Notes under the pieces: generated by a model
Database searches by the model: none
What the model was told of the DNA's origin: nothing
Seen by the model: only the letters and a program-made list of their open reading frames with translations
From: SIG672 sp045580325
GTDB taxonomy: Bacteria > Bacillota > Clostridia > Oscillospirales > CAG-272
Length of the DNA stretch: 64,000 bases
Assembly: GCA_045580325.1 (NCBI GenBank)
Contig: JAZNNR010000007.1
Coordinates: 73,365-137,364 of the forward strand
Direction: 5' to 3'
Program-made: the position numbers and the translations under genes
Shown: one piece after another, positions 25,066-33,631 of the stretch
How positions within the stretch are numbered: the stretch's first letter is position 1
Layout: every line of letters starts with the position of its first letter

Positions 25066-26193
25066 TTATACGTATTTTCTCGGTATTCTCTTTCCTATAC
25101 CGCAGAGTATTTCATATGAAATAGTACCCGTGAGGCTTGCAATTTCGTCGGCATCGATAGAAAGACTTCCGTCGCTTCCGATGAGAATGACCTCGTCGCC
25201 CACAGAAACGCCCATACCCGTAACGTCGACCATAAACATATCCATACATATTCTGCCGACTATCGGCGCGTAGTGTCCGTTTATTATTACACGGCCGACG
25301 TTTGACAGTGCGCGCGGATAACCGTCTGCGTACCCGATGGGCACTGTTGCGATCTCGGTGTCCTTTTCTGCAATAAAGGTGCGTCCGTAGCCGACCGAGT
25401 CCCCTTTTTTGATCTTTTTGACGAATACCGTGTGGCTCTTGAAGGTCATCGCGGGAATTAGCTTTTCGCCCGTTTTTACCTCGTCAGAGGGGCAGTATCC
25501 GTACATAGAAATACCGAAACGGCACTGATTTCCAAAGCTTTCAGGGAAATCGATCACAGCCGCGCTGTTAGCCGAGTGTATTTTCTTAAAAGTAACTCCG
25601 CGCTCCCTGCACGAAAGCTCAAATTTTCTGAAAATTTCGGTCTGAATTTTGGTTTCGCTCTTGTCAGCGCAGTCTGACGTTGCAAAATGCGTGAAAAGGC
25701 CGTATATCTCGATCCCGGGAAGCTTTGCTATATTTGCCACAGTGTCGGCAGATTCCTCACTTGCAGGGAAGCCTATTCTTCCCATACCCGTATCGACTTT
25801 TATGTTGATCTTGATTTTTTTACCGCTTTCTTCAGCCGCCCTTGAGCAAGCAAGCGCGTCCTCGTAAGAGAATATCGCGGGAATAATATTCTTTCCTGCA
25901 CAGAAATAGAACTCCTCGTGTCTGACGTAGCCGAGAATGTATATGTCGGTGTCGCCCGCTATCTCGAGTATCTCGTGCGCTTCTTCGGGAGTTGCAACAG
26001 CGAAAGCCGATACGATATCCCGTATTTCTCGGCAGACCTCGCGTGCGCCGTGGCCGTAGCCGTCTGCCTTTATTACGGCGACAGCTTCGCAACCCTCGGG
26101 CAGCAGGGAAGAAAGATATTTGGTGTTTTTTCTTATGGCTGACAGATCAATTTCTGCGACGCCTCGGTAAAATTTGTCATCTATACTAATCAC
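25066..26193 (-). CDS. alr: Alanine racemase
   Basis: 375 residues. The PLP Lys is in AVIKADGYGHGAREV near residue 43 and the catalytic Tyr in FGISMYGYCPSDEV (second subunit). The C-terminal beta domain carries VGRICMDMFMVDVTG. It makes D-alanine for peptidoglycan. In spore formers one alr paralogue is sometimes spore-associated and limits alanine germination; nothing here shows that this is the spore form. The start is a GTG at 26193 behind GAAAGGT. Confidence 0.96.
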   Translation of the reverse strand: MISIDDKFYRGVAEIDLSAIRKNTKYLSSLLPEGCEAVAVIKADGYGHGAREVCREIRDIVSAFAVATPEEAHEILEIAGDTDIYILGYVRHEEFYFCAGKNIIPAIFSYEDALACSRAAEESGKKIKINIKVDTGMGRIGFPASEESADTVANIAKLPGIEIYGLFTHFATSDCADKSETKIQTEIFRKFELSCRERGVTFKKIHSANSAAVIDFPESFGNQCRFGISMYGYCPSDEVKTGEKLIPAMTFKSHTVFVKKIKKGDSVGYGRTFIAEKDTEIATVPIGYADGYPRALSNVGRVIINGHYAPIVGRICMDMFMVDVTGMGVSVGDEVILIGSDGSLSIDADEIASLTGTISYEILCGIGKRIPRKYV

Positions 26194-26232
26194 GTCGGTA
26201 ATACCTTTCCGAAAAATGTGTAGTGTTCGAGT

Positions 26233-27591
26233 TTAAATAGCTTTGGCAAAGATCATACCGTCCTTTTGCGACTCGGCAGTAACGGTAACGATTTTTCCGT
26301 GAAGATCCTTTGTGGATCTGTCGATGTTTTTTATAACGACCTCAATGAAGTTTGCCGTATGACCGATCGCTCCGACAGAGTCCTTGTATTCTTCGATTAT
26401 GACCTCAAGCGTTTTGCCGAGCTCTTTTTCAAGTATAGCCTTTGTCATGTCGGCGCGCAGGGCTTCAAGAGCTTTAAGGCGAGCTGATTTGACCTGCGAT
26501 GACACCTGAGCGGGCATATCGGCGGCAGGTGTGCCGGGACGCTTTGAATATGCGAAGATGTGGAATGAGAGAAGCCCGAGAGATTTAAGGAAAGCTCTCG
26601 TTTCTTCAAAATCGGCGTCGGTCTCGCCGGGAAATCCGACGATTATATCGGCTGTGAACATCGCATCGGGAATTTTGCTTCTGATGTAATCGACTCTTTT
26701 TTTCACCGTTTCGACGTTGTACCGTCTTTTCATTGAAAAAAGAGTGTTGTTACAGCCGCTCTGGAGCGAAAGATGAAAATGGGGGGCAAAGGAAGAAACT
26801 CTTGATACTCGGTCGATAAAATTCTCGTTTATTGCCGATGGGTCGAGCGATCCGAGGCGTATTCTTCTGATCTTTTCGATCTTTCCAAGCTCTTCGATAA
26901 GCGATGCAAGACCGTCCCTTTGACCAAGATCCTTTGCGTATGCCGAAACCTCGATTCCCGTGAGAACTATCTCGCGGTATCCGTTTTCCGAGAGTGCTTT
27001 AGCCTCTGCTACTACGTCCTCGGGGGCTTTTGAGCGGATCTTTCCTCTAAGCTGAGGAATTATACAGTACGCGCACTTACTTTCGCAGCCGTCCTCTATT
27101 TTAAGCACGGCGCGCGTGCGCTCGCTTGAGCTTATGCTCATTTTTTCAAAGGGCGCGTCTTCAAGCTCACAGGAGCATATTATGCCGTCTGCACTGCCGT
27201 TATGTATGTCCTCTGCCTTTTCACGAAGCCTTTGCGCGTGGGAAATGGCAAGTTCTGCGGCTTTCATTTTCTCGCGGTTTCCGCAGACCGCCGAAACGCC
27301 ATCGATATTCAACAGCTTTTCGGGATCAAGCTGAGCCGAGCAGCCTGTTACTATAACGTACACGTCGGGAGAGATAGCAGACATTCTGCGTATTATCTGA
27401 CGTGATTTGCGCTCTGCCTCGGCAGTAACGGCACACGTATTTATTATACAAATATCGACCTTTTCACAGGGCTCACATATCTCTATGTCGTTTGCAGAGA
27501 GCCTTTCGGATATTGCTATGCTTTCGTAGCTGTTTACCTTACATCCGAGTGTGTATATCGCCGCTCTTACCTTCGTTTCGCTGTTAGGCAT
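26233..27591 (-). CDS. mtaB: tRNA (t6A37) methylthiotransferase MtaB
   Basis: 452 residues of the MiaB/RimO/MtaB family. The N-terminal methylthiotransferase domain has YTLGCKVNSYES, IINTCAVTAEAERKS and VTGCSAQLDPE, giving the three Cys of the auxiliary cluster. The radical-SAM CxxxCxxC is in CESKCAYCIIPQLRG. A TRAM domain closes the protein. NTCAVTAEAERKSRQ with LGCKVN points to MtaB over MiaB. It converts t6A37 to ms2t6A in tRNAs reading ANN codons. I start it at the ATG at 27591; a longer frame would run into the next gene's terminator. Confidence 0.93.
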   Translation of the reverse strand: MPNSETKVRAAIYTLGCKVNSYESIAISERLSANDIEICEPCEKVDICIINTCAVTAEAERKSRQIIRRMSAISPDVYVIVTGCSAQLDPEKLLNIDGVSAVCGNREKMKAAELAISHAQRLREKAEDIHNGSADGIICSCELEDAPFEKMSISSSERTRAVLKIEDGCESKCAYCIIPQLRGKIRSKAPEDVVAEAKALSENGYREIVLTGIEVSAYAKDLGQRDGLASLIEELGKIEKIRRIRLGSLDPSAINENFIDRVSRVSSFAPHFHLSLQSGCNNTLFSMKRRYNVETVKKRVDYIRSKIPDAMFTADIIVGFPGETDADFEETRAFLKSLGLLSFHIFAYSKRPGTPAADMPAQVSSQVKSARLKALEALRADMTKAILEKELGKTLEVIIEEYKDSVGAIGHTANFIEVVIKNIDRSTKDLHGKIVTVTAESQKDGMIFAKAI

Positions 27592-27633
27592 ATTGAAGAA
27601 ACATCCTTTGCTTATAGTGCTTGTAATGTTAAT

Positions 27634-27678
27634 AAAGCGCCCGATGTCCGGGTCATTTCCGGAAACCGGGCGTTTTAC
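27634..27678 (-). terminator. Terminator after the CD1247-like gene
   Basis: A long GC-rich hairpin (AACGCCCGG... read on the minus strand, pairing with ...CGGGCGCTTT) with a T-run on the minus strand. It separates the gene ending at 27711 from mtaB. Confidence 0.75.
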
Positions 27679-27710
27679 TTGAAAGATAATAAAAGACTTA
27701 CTGTGTGAAA

Positions 27711-28136
27711 TTAGTCGTTCTTGTCGCAGCAGTCGCAGCCATCGCACTCGTCGAGCTCGCAGATGAGCTTTTCGCCGCATTCGGGGCAAAGAATATCATC
27801 ACAGTCGAGAAGATCGTCGTCAAGGTAGATCAGCTCGCCGCACTTGGGGCAAACTGCTTCGTAGTAATCCTCGTCGCCATCGTCCTCGTCGTCATAGTCC
27901 TCGTCCTCGTCATCGCACTCGTAGATGTCGCTTTCAACGTCGCCGAGGTCAGCGTCGAGCTCTTCAGCGTAGTCGTTCAGATACTCAATATCGTCTTCAG
28001 CTTCTGTAACTGCGATAGCGAGATCGTCAAGAAGATCTACAACAGCGGCAAGGATCTTCTTTTCGGGGGTATCAGCTTTGAAATCAAGACCTTCCATAAG
28101 GCCCTTGATATAAGCAGTCTTTTCGGTAAGTGTCAT
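27711..28136 (-). CDS. Acidic zinc-ribbon protein, CD1247 N-terminal domain family
   Basis: 141 residues. The N-terminus (TEKTAYIKGLMEGLDFKADTPE) is the conserved clostridial CD1247-type helix pair. The middle is extremely acidic (runs of Asp and Glu). A zinc ribbon follows, with CPKCGE and CPECGE, and the C-terminus ends in a Cys-rich tail, CDGCDCCDKND. The gene lies 41 bp downstream of efp, an arrangement I have seen repeatedly in Clostridia. No function is established. Confidence 0.8.
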   Translation of the reverse strand: MTLTEKTAYIKGLMEGLDFKADTPEKKILAAVVDLLDDLAIAVTEAEDDIEYLNDYAEELDADLGDVESDIYECDDEDEDYDDEDDGDEDYYEAVCPKCGELIYLDDDLLDCDDILCPECGEKLICELDECDGCDCCDKND

Positions 28137-28177
28137 TTTCGTTACCTCGTTTCTTATAATTTTATTATGCTCGCGGC

Positions 28178-28735
28178 TTACGCTCTGGAGAGATATTCTC
28201 CGGTTCTTGTGTCTATCTTAAGAACGTCGCCGATGTTGATAAAGAGCGGAACTCTGATTTCTGCACCTGTTTCAAGAGTTGCGGGCTTAAGAGCACCCTG
28301 AGCTGTGTTTCCTGCGAAACCGGGCTCTGTATCAGTAACCTCAAGCTCAACGAACATAGGAGCTTCAACTGCAAATACGTTACCCTTGTAGGAAACTACC
28401 TTGCATACCATTTCTTCCTTTACGAACTTGAAGTTGTCGCTGAGAATGTTTCCGTTGATGGGGAACTGCTCATATGTTTCAAGATCCATGAAGTAATAAA
28501 GATCTCCGTCGCTGTAAAGATACTGCATATCTTTTCTTTCAACGTATGCGTTTTCAAATTTGTCTGTGGGGCTGAAGGATGTTTCGATAACAGCACCTGT
28601 TACTACGTTACGAAGCTTTGTTCTTACGAAAGCTGCTCCCTTACCGGGCTTAACGTGCTGGAATTCGATTACCTGCATAACCTTTCCGTCCATTTCAAAT
28701 GTAAGACCGTTTCTGAAATCTCCGGCTACTACCAT
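28178..28735 (-). CDS. efp: Elongation factor P
   Basis: 185 residues in the three KOW/OB domains of EF-P. The functional loop is HVKPGKGAAF with Lys32 at the tip, the position modified in other bacteria. A Lys tip fits either the EpmA route or the Bacillus 5-aminopentanol route; no epmA or epmB is near. EF-P rescues ribosomes stalled on proline runs. A clear promoter lies upstream on the minus strand and the gene follows pepP, the usual Firmicutes pairing. Confidence 0.97.
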   Translation of the reverse strand: MVVAGDFRNGLTFEMDGKVMQVIEFQHVKPGKGAAFVRTKLRNVVTGAVIETSFSPTDKFENAYVERKDMQYLYSDGDLYYFMDLETYEQFPINGNILSDNFKFVKEEMVCKVVSYKGNVFAVEAPMFVELEVTDTEPGFAGNTAQGALKPATLETGAEIRVPLFINIGDVLKIDTRTGEYLSRA

Positions 28736-28780
28736 TGTAAAGTACCTCCAAAATTTAAGATAATATTAAAATACATTTTA

Positions 28781-28809
28781 TTATACCGCATTATTTGCTT
28801 AATTTCAAG
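28781..28809 (-). promoter_or_regulatory. Sigma-A promoter of efp
   Basis: On the minus strand TTGAAA (28809-28804), 17-bp spacer, TATAAT (28786-28781). It allows efp to be transcribed independently of pepP. Confidence 0.78.
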
Positions 28810-28846
28810 TCTTTTTTGCCAAAAAAGCAAATATTTTTACTCTTTT

Positions 28847-29905
28847 TTACAGTTCTATAAGCTCTTTCGGGCAATTTGTAAGATTTACAGGACCGTTTTC
28901 GGAGAGATAGACCATATCTTCGATACGGCAGCCGTATTTTCCTTCAATGTAAATGCCCGGCTCACAGGTGATAACGTGGCCTGTTCTCAAAGTATCGTCG
29001 CCGAAAACTCTCGGAGATTCGTGAATATCCATACCGACTCCGTGTCCGAGCGAATGACCGAAGCAACCCTCGTAGCCTTCGCCGTAGATTATATCGCGTG
29101 CGACCTTGTCGGCGTCTCCACCGCGCACGCCGTCGCGGTAAGCGGCAAGCGACTCTGTCTGTGCGCGAAGGACTGTGTTATATACCTTCTTGATGTCGGC
29201 GTCAGCCTTGCCGATAACGACAGTTCTTGTCATATCCGAGCAGTAGCCCTTGTAAAGTGCGCCGTAGTCCATAGTGAAAAATCCCTTTTCGAGCTTTACG
29301 TTTCTCGGCACTCCGTGAGGCATAGAGGACGCGCTTCCCGATACGGCGATCGTGCTGAACGAGGTCGCCTCTGCACCGTTTTTACGCATAAAGAATTCAA
29401 GCTCAAGCGCAACGTCGATCTCGGTAACGTCGGGGTTAATATATCCGAGAATATGCTCAAAAGCCTTTTCTGCTATGCGCTGTGCCTTTATGATGTTTTC
29501 CACCTCGTCGCTCTCCTTGAAAACTCTGAGCTTTTCTATGAGATTTCCGACAGGGATAAGCTCAAATGCGGGAAGGAGCTTTTGAAGTGAGGAAAGTCTG
29601 TCGTAGGGAAGTGATACGCTTTCAAATCCGACGTTTTTGACGTGATTTGTCGAGAGGAAATCGCAAATGAGCGAGGAAGTGTTCTTTCCCGCAAACATAA
29701 CGACCTCGTATTCCTTGTTTACTTCGTTCTTTGCCGCCTCAATGTATCTGAAATCGGTGAAGCAAGCAGCCTTTTCGCGTGTTACGATAACGTATCCGTC
29801 GGTATAGTCAAAGCCTGTCAGATAGCGCTGATTTTTTTCGTTTGTTACTATAATAGCGTCGATGTTTTCGGGAAACGATGCGACGAGCTTTTCTCTTCTT
29901 GTCAT
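28847..29905 (-). CDS. pepP: Xaa-Pro aminopeptidase, M24B family
   Basis: 352 residues with a creatinase-like N-domain and a pita-bread C-domain. The dinuclear metal ligands are visible in FTMDYGALYKGYCSDMTRT (two Asp), GHSLGHGVGMDIHE (His), CEPGIYIEGKYG (Glu) and RIEDMVYL (Glu). It removes the residue before an N-terminal proline. The neighbour downstream is efp, as in B. subtilis yqhT-efp. Confidence 0.95.
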   Translation of the reverse strand: MTRREKLVASFPENIDAIIVTNEKNQRYLTGFDYTDGYVIVTREKAACFTDFRYIEAAKNEVNKEYEVVMFAGKNTSSLICDFLSTNHVKNVGFESVSLPYDRLSSLQKLLPAFELIPVGNLIEKLRVFKESDEVENIIKAQRIAEKAFEHILGYINPDVTEIDVALELEFFMRKNGAEATSFSTIAVSGSASSMPHGVPRNVKLEKGFFTMDYGALYKGYCSDMTRTVVIGKADADIKKVYNTVLRAQTESLAAYRDGVRGGDADKVARDIIYGEGYEGCFGHSLGHGVGMDIHESPRVFGDDTLRTGHVITCEPGIYIEGKYGCRIEDMVYLSENGPVNLTNCPKELIEL

Positions 29906-29925
29906 AATTTTTTCCTTTCGGTGTG

Positions 29926-30780
29926 TCAGTTATTCTTTATTTGGCTCATATAATAATTTTTCATAATGAGTGCGTCGTGTGCCTGTGTGCCGTCCGACTC
30001 GCAGATTATTCTCGGCGAATATCCGTCCTTTGCAAGAGCGTTCATAAGAGGCTCAAAGTTAGGCCCGTAGACCGTGTCCTCAAGTGTCAGATGCCTTTTT
30101 TCACCCTTGTCGGTGTATTCGATCTTCGAGAAATGGCAGTGCAGAGTGTCTGCGTATTCGTAGCCGAGCGCTTTGCCGATCGCGTCGAAAACTCTGCGGT
30201 AATCGTCCTCGCAAGCGAAATAATTGCCTATATTTCGCGCATTGAGATGTCCAAAATCAACGACAGGGCAGAGCCTTTTGTCAAGAGAGCATACGTCAAG
30301 CACCTCTTCAAGCGTACCGAGCTGTCCGAGCTTGCCCATAGTTTCAAGACCGAATCTTATTTTGGTGTCAGGGAAGGTTTCGAGAGTTTTATAAATCGTA
30401 TCCTTGGTGAGAGAGATACCTTCCTCGCGTGTCATCTTCGCAGTACCGCCCATATGGATCACGATGGTATCCGCGCCGAGAGCCTCGGCAGCATCAAGGC
30501 TTTGTCCGATATAGGAAAGACTTTTAAGACGCTTTTCGGGGTCTGTGCCCGAAAGGGAGATGAAGTAGGGTGTATGGAATGACATCGCGATATTATATTT
30601 TCTCGCCTCTGCGCCTATTTTCGCAAAGGTTTCAAGGCTTCCCGTAACTCCGTTGCCTGCCGAGTATTCGTAGGCGTCGAGTCCCATTTCGCTGACCCAT
30701 TTCGGAGCCTGATAGGTGTGCTTCAGACCTGCATCGTAAAACGCTTTGCTGTTACCACTTGGACCAAACAGTGTGCTCAT
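29926..30780 (-). CDS. TIM-barrel protein of the endonuclease IV / xylose isomerase-like superfamily
   Basis: 284 residues. The order of metal-ligand motifs follows endonuclease IV: SFHTPYFISL, TIVIHMGG, RFGLETMGK, CPVVDFGHLNAR, LHCHFSKIEY and ICESDG. DNA-contact loops typical of Nfo are not obvious, so I call the superfamily only. It overlaps the end of yqeG by 29 bp, so the two are coexpressed. Either a DNA-repair AP endonuclease or a sugar isomerase is possible. Confidence 0.8.
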   Translation of the reverse strand: MSTLFGPSGNSKAFYDAGLKHTYQAPKWVSEMGLDAYEYSAGNGVTGSLETFAKIGAEARKYNIAMSFHTPYFISLSGTDPEKRLKSLSYIGQSLDAAEALGADTIVIHMGGTAKMTREEGISLTKDTIYKTLETFPDTKIRFGLETMGKLGQLGTLEEVLDVCSLDKRLCPVVDFGHLNARNIGNYFACEDDYRRVFDAIGKALGYEYADTLHCHFSKIEYTDKGEKRHLTLEDTVYGPNFEPLMNALAKDGYSPRIICESDGTQAHDALIMKNYYMSQIKNN

Positions 30781-31291
30781 AATCTATATTTGCCTCCGGA
30801 TGTTCTTTTAAATATTTTTTTACCGCGCTTCGCTCAAGCAGACGCTTCGATTTGAAAAAGAGGTTAGTCTTATCCTTTATTGGCGGAACAAGAATGGTGA
30901 ATATTCCCGCGCGGTTGCCTGCGACGATGTCGGTGAGTATCTGGTCGCCGAGCGCCGCCGTATGCTCCTTGCCCTCGCCGAGAGTGTCGATGGCTTTAAG
31001 CATAGTTTTAATAAGCGGCTTGTGTGCGTTCGGAAACGCGTGGTATCCAAGATCCTTGTTAAAAAGCTTAACTCTCTCTCCGTGATTGTTCGATATAAAA
31101 GCGAGCTTTATTCCCGCACGCTCAAGGCCTCGCAGCCATGCCATAAGCTTTTCGGTAGGCACGGGGTCGTCGTATGTAACAAGCGTGTTGTCTATATCGC
31201 TGACGATAGCTCTTATGCCGTTTTCACTGAGAAATTCGGGAGTTATATCGTAAATGCTTTGAAAAAAGCTTTTCGGTGTTAAAATTGACAT
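30752..31291 (-). CDS. yqeG: YqeG family HAD IIIA-type phosphatase
   Basis: 179 residues. Motif I is AIVSDIDNTLVTYDDP, motif II is LAFISNNHGERV, and motif III/IV is AALGDQILTDIVAGNRAG. The capless HAD-IIIA shape and the end motif KRLLERSAVKKYLKEHPE are those of YqeG. The substrate is unknown; in Bacillus the gene precedes yqeH and aroE, which are not present here. It is the first gene of the minus-strand run ending near 28.8 kb. Confidence 0.9.
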   Translation of the reverse strand: MSILTPKSFFQSIYDITPEFLSENGIRAIVSDIDNTLVTYDDPVPTEKLMAWLRGLERAGIKLAFISNNHGERVKLFNKDLGYHAFPNAHKPLIKTMLKAIDTLGEGKEHTAALGDQILTDIVAGNRAGIFTILVPPIKDKTNLFFKSKRLLERSAVKKYLKEHPEANIDYEHTVWSKW

Positions 31292-31424
31292 AGTAAATAT
31301 ATCCTTACATAGTTATTTAACTTATTTTATCATAAAATCAAAAATAAGGCAATAGAAAAAAGAGAATATTATCACATTTTTTGCAAATATATAAATTAAA
31401 ACAAAAAAGAGAAGAGGACTTTTT

Positions 31425-31877
31425 ATGTACGTAAAAGATACAGATAAACGCTTTTATCCGAAATATGCCGCGCGCCGTGCTGAGAAATCGAAGATAGCGC
31501 AAAATATTATAAACGCCTTTCTCGTGGGCGGAGCGATATGCACGCTCGGACAGCTTTTTTTCGAGATATACCAACGCTTTGGGGTAGATACCGATACCTC
31601 GAGAACACTTGCCTCGATAAGTATAGTAGCCATAACGGCTATTCTCACAGGCTTTGGAATATTTGATGATATAGCAAAGCGCGCAGGTGCGGGAACACTC
31701 GTGCCGATAAGCGGCTTTGCCAACTCGGTCGTCGCACCCGCCATTGATAATAAGGCGGAAGGCTGGGTAATGGGACTCGGAACGAAGATATTCATTATCG
31801 CGGGACCGGTCATACTTTACGGAACCCTTGCGAGTGTGGTGTGCGGTGTGATTTATTGGATAAAAACATTGTTTTAA
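31425..31877 (+). CDS. spoVAC: Stage V sporulation protein AC
   Basis: 150 residues with four hydrophobic segments. Family marks are FLVGGAICTLGQLFFEIYQ, ILTGFGIFDDIAKRAGAGTL and VPISGFANSVVAPAIDNKAE. SpoVAC is part of the spore inner-membrane dipicolinate channel and in Bacillus is reported to be mechanosensitive. GAAGAGGAC precedes the ATG. A GAATA at 31364 and an AT-rich block near 31385 could be a sigma-G promoter, but the match is weak. Normally spoVAD follows directly; here a terminator-like hairpin and about 8.3 kb of other genes intervene. The last 107 bp shared with 32933-33039 suggest that this 3' end was replaced. Confidence 0.96.
   Translation: MYVKDTDKRFYPKYAARRAEKSKIAQNIINAFLVGGAICTLGQLFFEIYQRFGVDTDTSRTLASISIVAITAILTGFGIFDDIAKRAGAGTLVPISGFANSVVAPAIDNKAEGWVMGLGTKIFIIAGPVILYGTLASVVCGVIYWIKTLF
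31755..31861 (+). repeat. Direct repeat, copy A (inside spoVAC 3' end)
   Basis: 107 bp matching 32933-33039 at 103 positions, offset 1178 bp. The four differences (31757, 31778, 31793, 31802) are all third-codon changes that leave the amino acid unchanged. The last 59 bp are identical. Confidence 0.95.
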
Positions 31878-31878
31878 A

Positions 31879-31908
31879 AAACCGCACCAATTTCTTGGTG
31901 CGGTTTAC
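31879..31908. terminator. Hairpin terminator after spoVAC
   Basis: AAACCGCACCAA / TTGGTGCGGTTT stem with a TTTC loop. On the minus strand it is followed by TTTTTT, so it suits the minus gene ending at 31912. It would also hinder readthrough from spoVAC. Confidence 0.8.
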
Positions 31909-31911
31909 CTC

Positions 31912-32844
31912 TTAACCTGCTATTGAAGATGCAATGATGACAGAAATGAATGCTATCACAAAAGAGCCAATTTCTGTTGTTCCCCAAAAATCAATTACTT
32001 GCATTTCTTCTGATTTGCACGATAGTCGATCTTTCATATTCCACAGAATGATGCTCGAAATAATCATATGGAGAGCTAGTGGGATAATGCCGATAATTAA
32101 CCAATCGGTAAAAAAGGCACAGATAATATTTAATGCGGTGTATACAGTATGTATGATTGTTGTTGCTTTGAAATAGTTTTTAATAATTTTTGCTTTATAT
32201 TTTTCGAAAACAACATTTTTCTTTACTGCGTTATAATCTTTTTTCTTTTCCAAAAAGATACTCGCACCGATTCCTATTGCACCAAGGAATGCTATCCCAA
32301 GACAAAGGGAATAATCAAATATGTGATGCCACCAAGGACGATTAACAATTACAGCTAATGTACCGTCTGCTGATGCTCTATACACTTGAAAACTGTCGAA
32401 ATAGAAGTTTTCCTCTGTAAATTGGTTGTCGTATTCATGTTCCCAGTTATAATTTAAATCTAAGTTTTCTTCATTTTCAACTCCCAAAAAAGAACCATTT
32501 TGAGAATCGTAAATGTAAGCATCTCCGTCACAAATGATAAGTTTACCATCTAGCAACTCAAAGTAGGAATTTCGCATATACGGAGTAGCTACACACCAAA
32601 GGAATTTGCCTTCTTCAGTATATACATTTACACAGTTAGCATCATTATAACACACATATAGTTGTTTTAAATCTTTATCATGAAGAACGGTTTCTATTGT
32701 GTCAGGAACAAAGGATTCCGGTTGTATCGATTTATAATCATCATTACTGCGCGTACAAAAGGCACGACCTAACAATCCTATAGCAATACTACACATAAAC
32801 AGGACAACGGAAATAGGAAACAACATTTTTGTGAATCGTCGCAT
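31912..32844 (-). CDS. Uncharacterised multi-pass membrane protein (cassette between two spoVAC tails)
   Basis: 310 residues that I do not recognise. An N-terminal transmembrane segment (residues 8-28) is followed by about 150 extracytoplasmic residues rich in Asp, Glu, Asn and Tyr. Their strand pattern (LYVCYNDANCVNVYTEEGKFLWCVA, split) recalls a beta-propeller sensor. Hydrophobic segments follow near 180-200, 235-255, 260-280 and 290-308. Base composition is more AT-rich than that of neighbours. It has its own consensus promoter, an AAGGTGGTG RBS and a terminator, all inside the 1178-bp segment bounded by the direct repeats, which points to an imported self-contained unit. Confidence 0.75.
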   Translation of the reverse strand: MRRFTKMLFPISVVLFMCSIAIGLLGRAFCTRSNDDYKSIQPESFVPDTIETVLHDKDLKQLYVCYNDANCVNVYTEEGKFLWCVATPYMRNSYFELLDGKLIICDGDAYIYDSQNGSFLGVENEENLDLNYNWEHEYDNQFTEENFYFDSFQVYRASADGTLAVIVNRPWWHHIFDYSLCLGIAFLGAIGIGASIFLEKKKDYNAVKKNVVFEKYKAKIIKNYFKATTIIHTVYTALNIICAFFTDWLIIGIIPLALHMIISSIILWNMKDRLSCKSEEMQVIDFWGTTEIGSFVIAFISVIIASSIAG

Positions 32845-32867
32845 AAGTTCACCACCTTATTACAATG

Positions 32868-32896
32868 GTTATACCACACTGCTGGTTTAATGTCAA
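32868..32896 (-). promoter_or_regulatory. Consensus promoter of the inserted membrane-protein gene
   Basis: On the minus strand TTGACA (32896-32891), 17-bp spacer, TATAAC (32873-32868), 24 bp before the start codon. Confidence 0.85.
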
Positions 32897-32932
32897 TACT
32901 TTTGCAAATTACTGTGTCCTATATTGACAGCA

Positions 32933-33054
32933 GCAGAAGGCTGGGTAATGGGACTTGGAACGAAGATATTTATTATCGCAGGACCGGTCATACTTTACGG
33001 AACCCTTGCGAGTGTGGTGTGCGGTGTGATTTATTGGATCACAGCCATATTATA
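32933..33054 (+). pseudogene. spoVAC 3'-end fragment (second tail)
   Basis: The plus-strand frame encodes AEGWVMGLGTKIFIIAGPV and continues to ...YWITAIL-stop, the C-terminus of SpoVAC without start, RBS or N-terminal two thirds. 107 bp match spoVAC 31755-31861, and the final five codons differ (ITAIL against IKTLF). It is not expected to be translated. The lack of any nonsynonymous difference suggests it comes from a functional spoVAC copy, either the displaced native end or that of a close relative. Confidence 0.93.
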
Positions 33055-33060
33055 ATGGAA

Positions 33061-33090
33061 AAGGCTTGACAGAATTGTCAAGCCTTAAAT
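33061..33090. terminator. Hairpin at the end of the 33078-33563 gene
   Basis: AAGGCTTGAC / GTCAAGCCTT stem with an AGAATT loop. It overlaps the last codons of the minus-strand gene ending at 33078. The T-tract is poor on both strands, so termination strength is uncertain. Confidence 0.45.
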
Positions 33091-33563
33091 ATCTTTTTGA
33101 AAAAACCTTTTATTTTGCTTGTTGCGTTTTGTTGTATTGGCGCAGGAAAGGGTTTATCTAACACCCACGGCAACTCAAAAACGTTAATTATCGAAATAGT
33201 AAAATAATCTCCTGTCTGCTCATTTGGCGATGAAAATCCGTCAGTAATTAAAAGGCTGAAAAAGAAATCGTCTTGAATATCGATTTCATACTGTCCAAAA
33301 GTAACAACCTTGCCACAGACAGTATAATCAATGCCGATATATTGAATTGTGTTATCTAATTCAACACTCATCGCTTCATCCGGCCTAGATATATCAATAC
33401 CAAAATCAGATAAAAAAGATTCGAGTTTGGGAAACTTCCCCTTGATTTGAGCATAGAAATTTTCGCAGCATTCGCATTCACAAAGTGAGTGCGTTTTATA
33501 ATAGTCTACCGTTTTTTCTATATCAACTTCAAACACATATTCGTCTTTTTGAATTGTGGTCAT
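33078..33563 (-). CDS. Uncharacterised protein with CECxxC motif
   Basis: 161 residues that I cannot assign to a named family. The N-terminal part has YYKTHSLCECECCENFYAQI followed by FPKLESFLSDFGIDISRPDE, a clearly patterned, conserved-looking block. The CxCxxC may bind metal. The C-terminus is basic (SKIKGFFKKIFKA). No signal peptide is present, so it is probably cytosolic. AT-richer than the following genes; its 3' end lies 24 bp from the spoVAC fragment. I saw no partner toxin, so an immunity role is only a possibility. Confidence 0.6.
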   Translation of the reverse strand: MTTIQKDEYVFEVDIEKTVDYYKTHSLCECECCENFYAQIKGKFPKLESFLSDFGIDISRPDEAMSVELDNTIQYIGIDYTVCGKVVTFGQYEIDIQDDFFFSLLITDGFSSPNEQTGDYFTISIINVFELPWVLDKPFPAPIQQNATSKIKGFFKKIFKA

Positions 33564-33631
33564 ACTGATACCCCACTTTATTCTATTTATATAACTCTGC
33601 TAACAGTAATGTCAGTGCGTTAAACTCTTTA

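Noticed and set aside
27705..28301. 198-codon plus-strand frame over the CD1247-like and efp genes
   Set aside because: It is the complement of the acidic GAC/GAG-rich region and appears as Val/Ile-rich low-complexity protein; the minus-strand genes explain the DNA.
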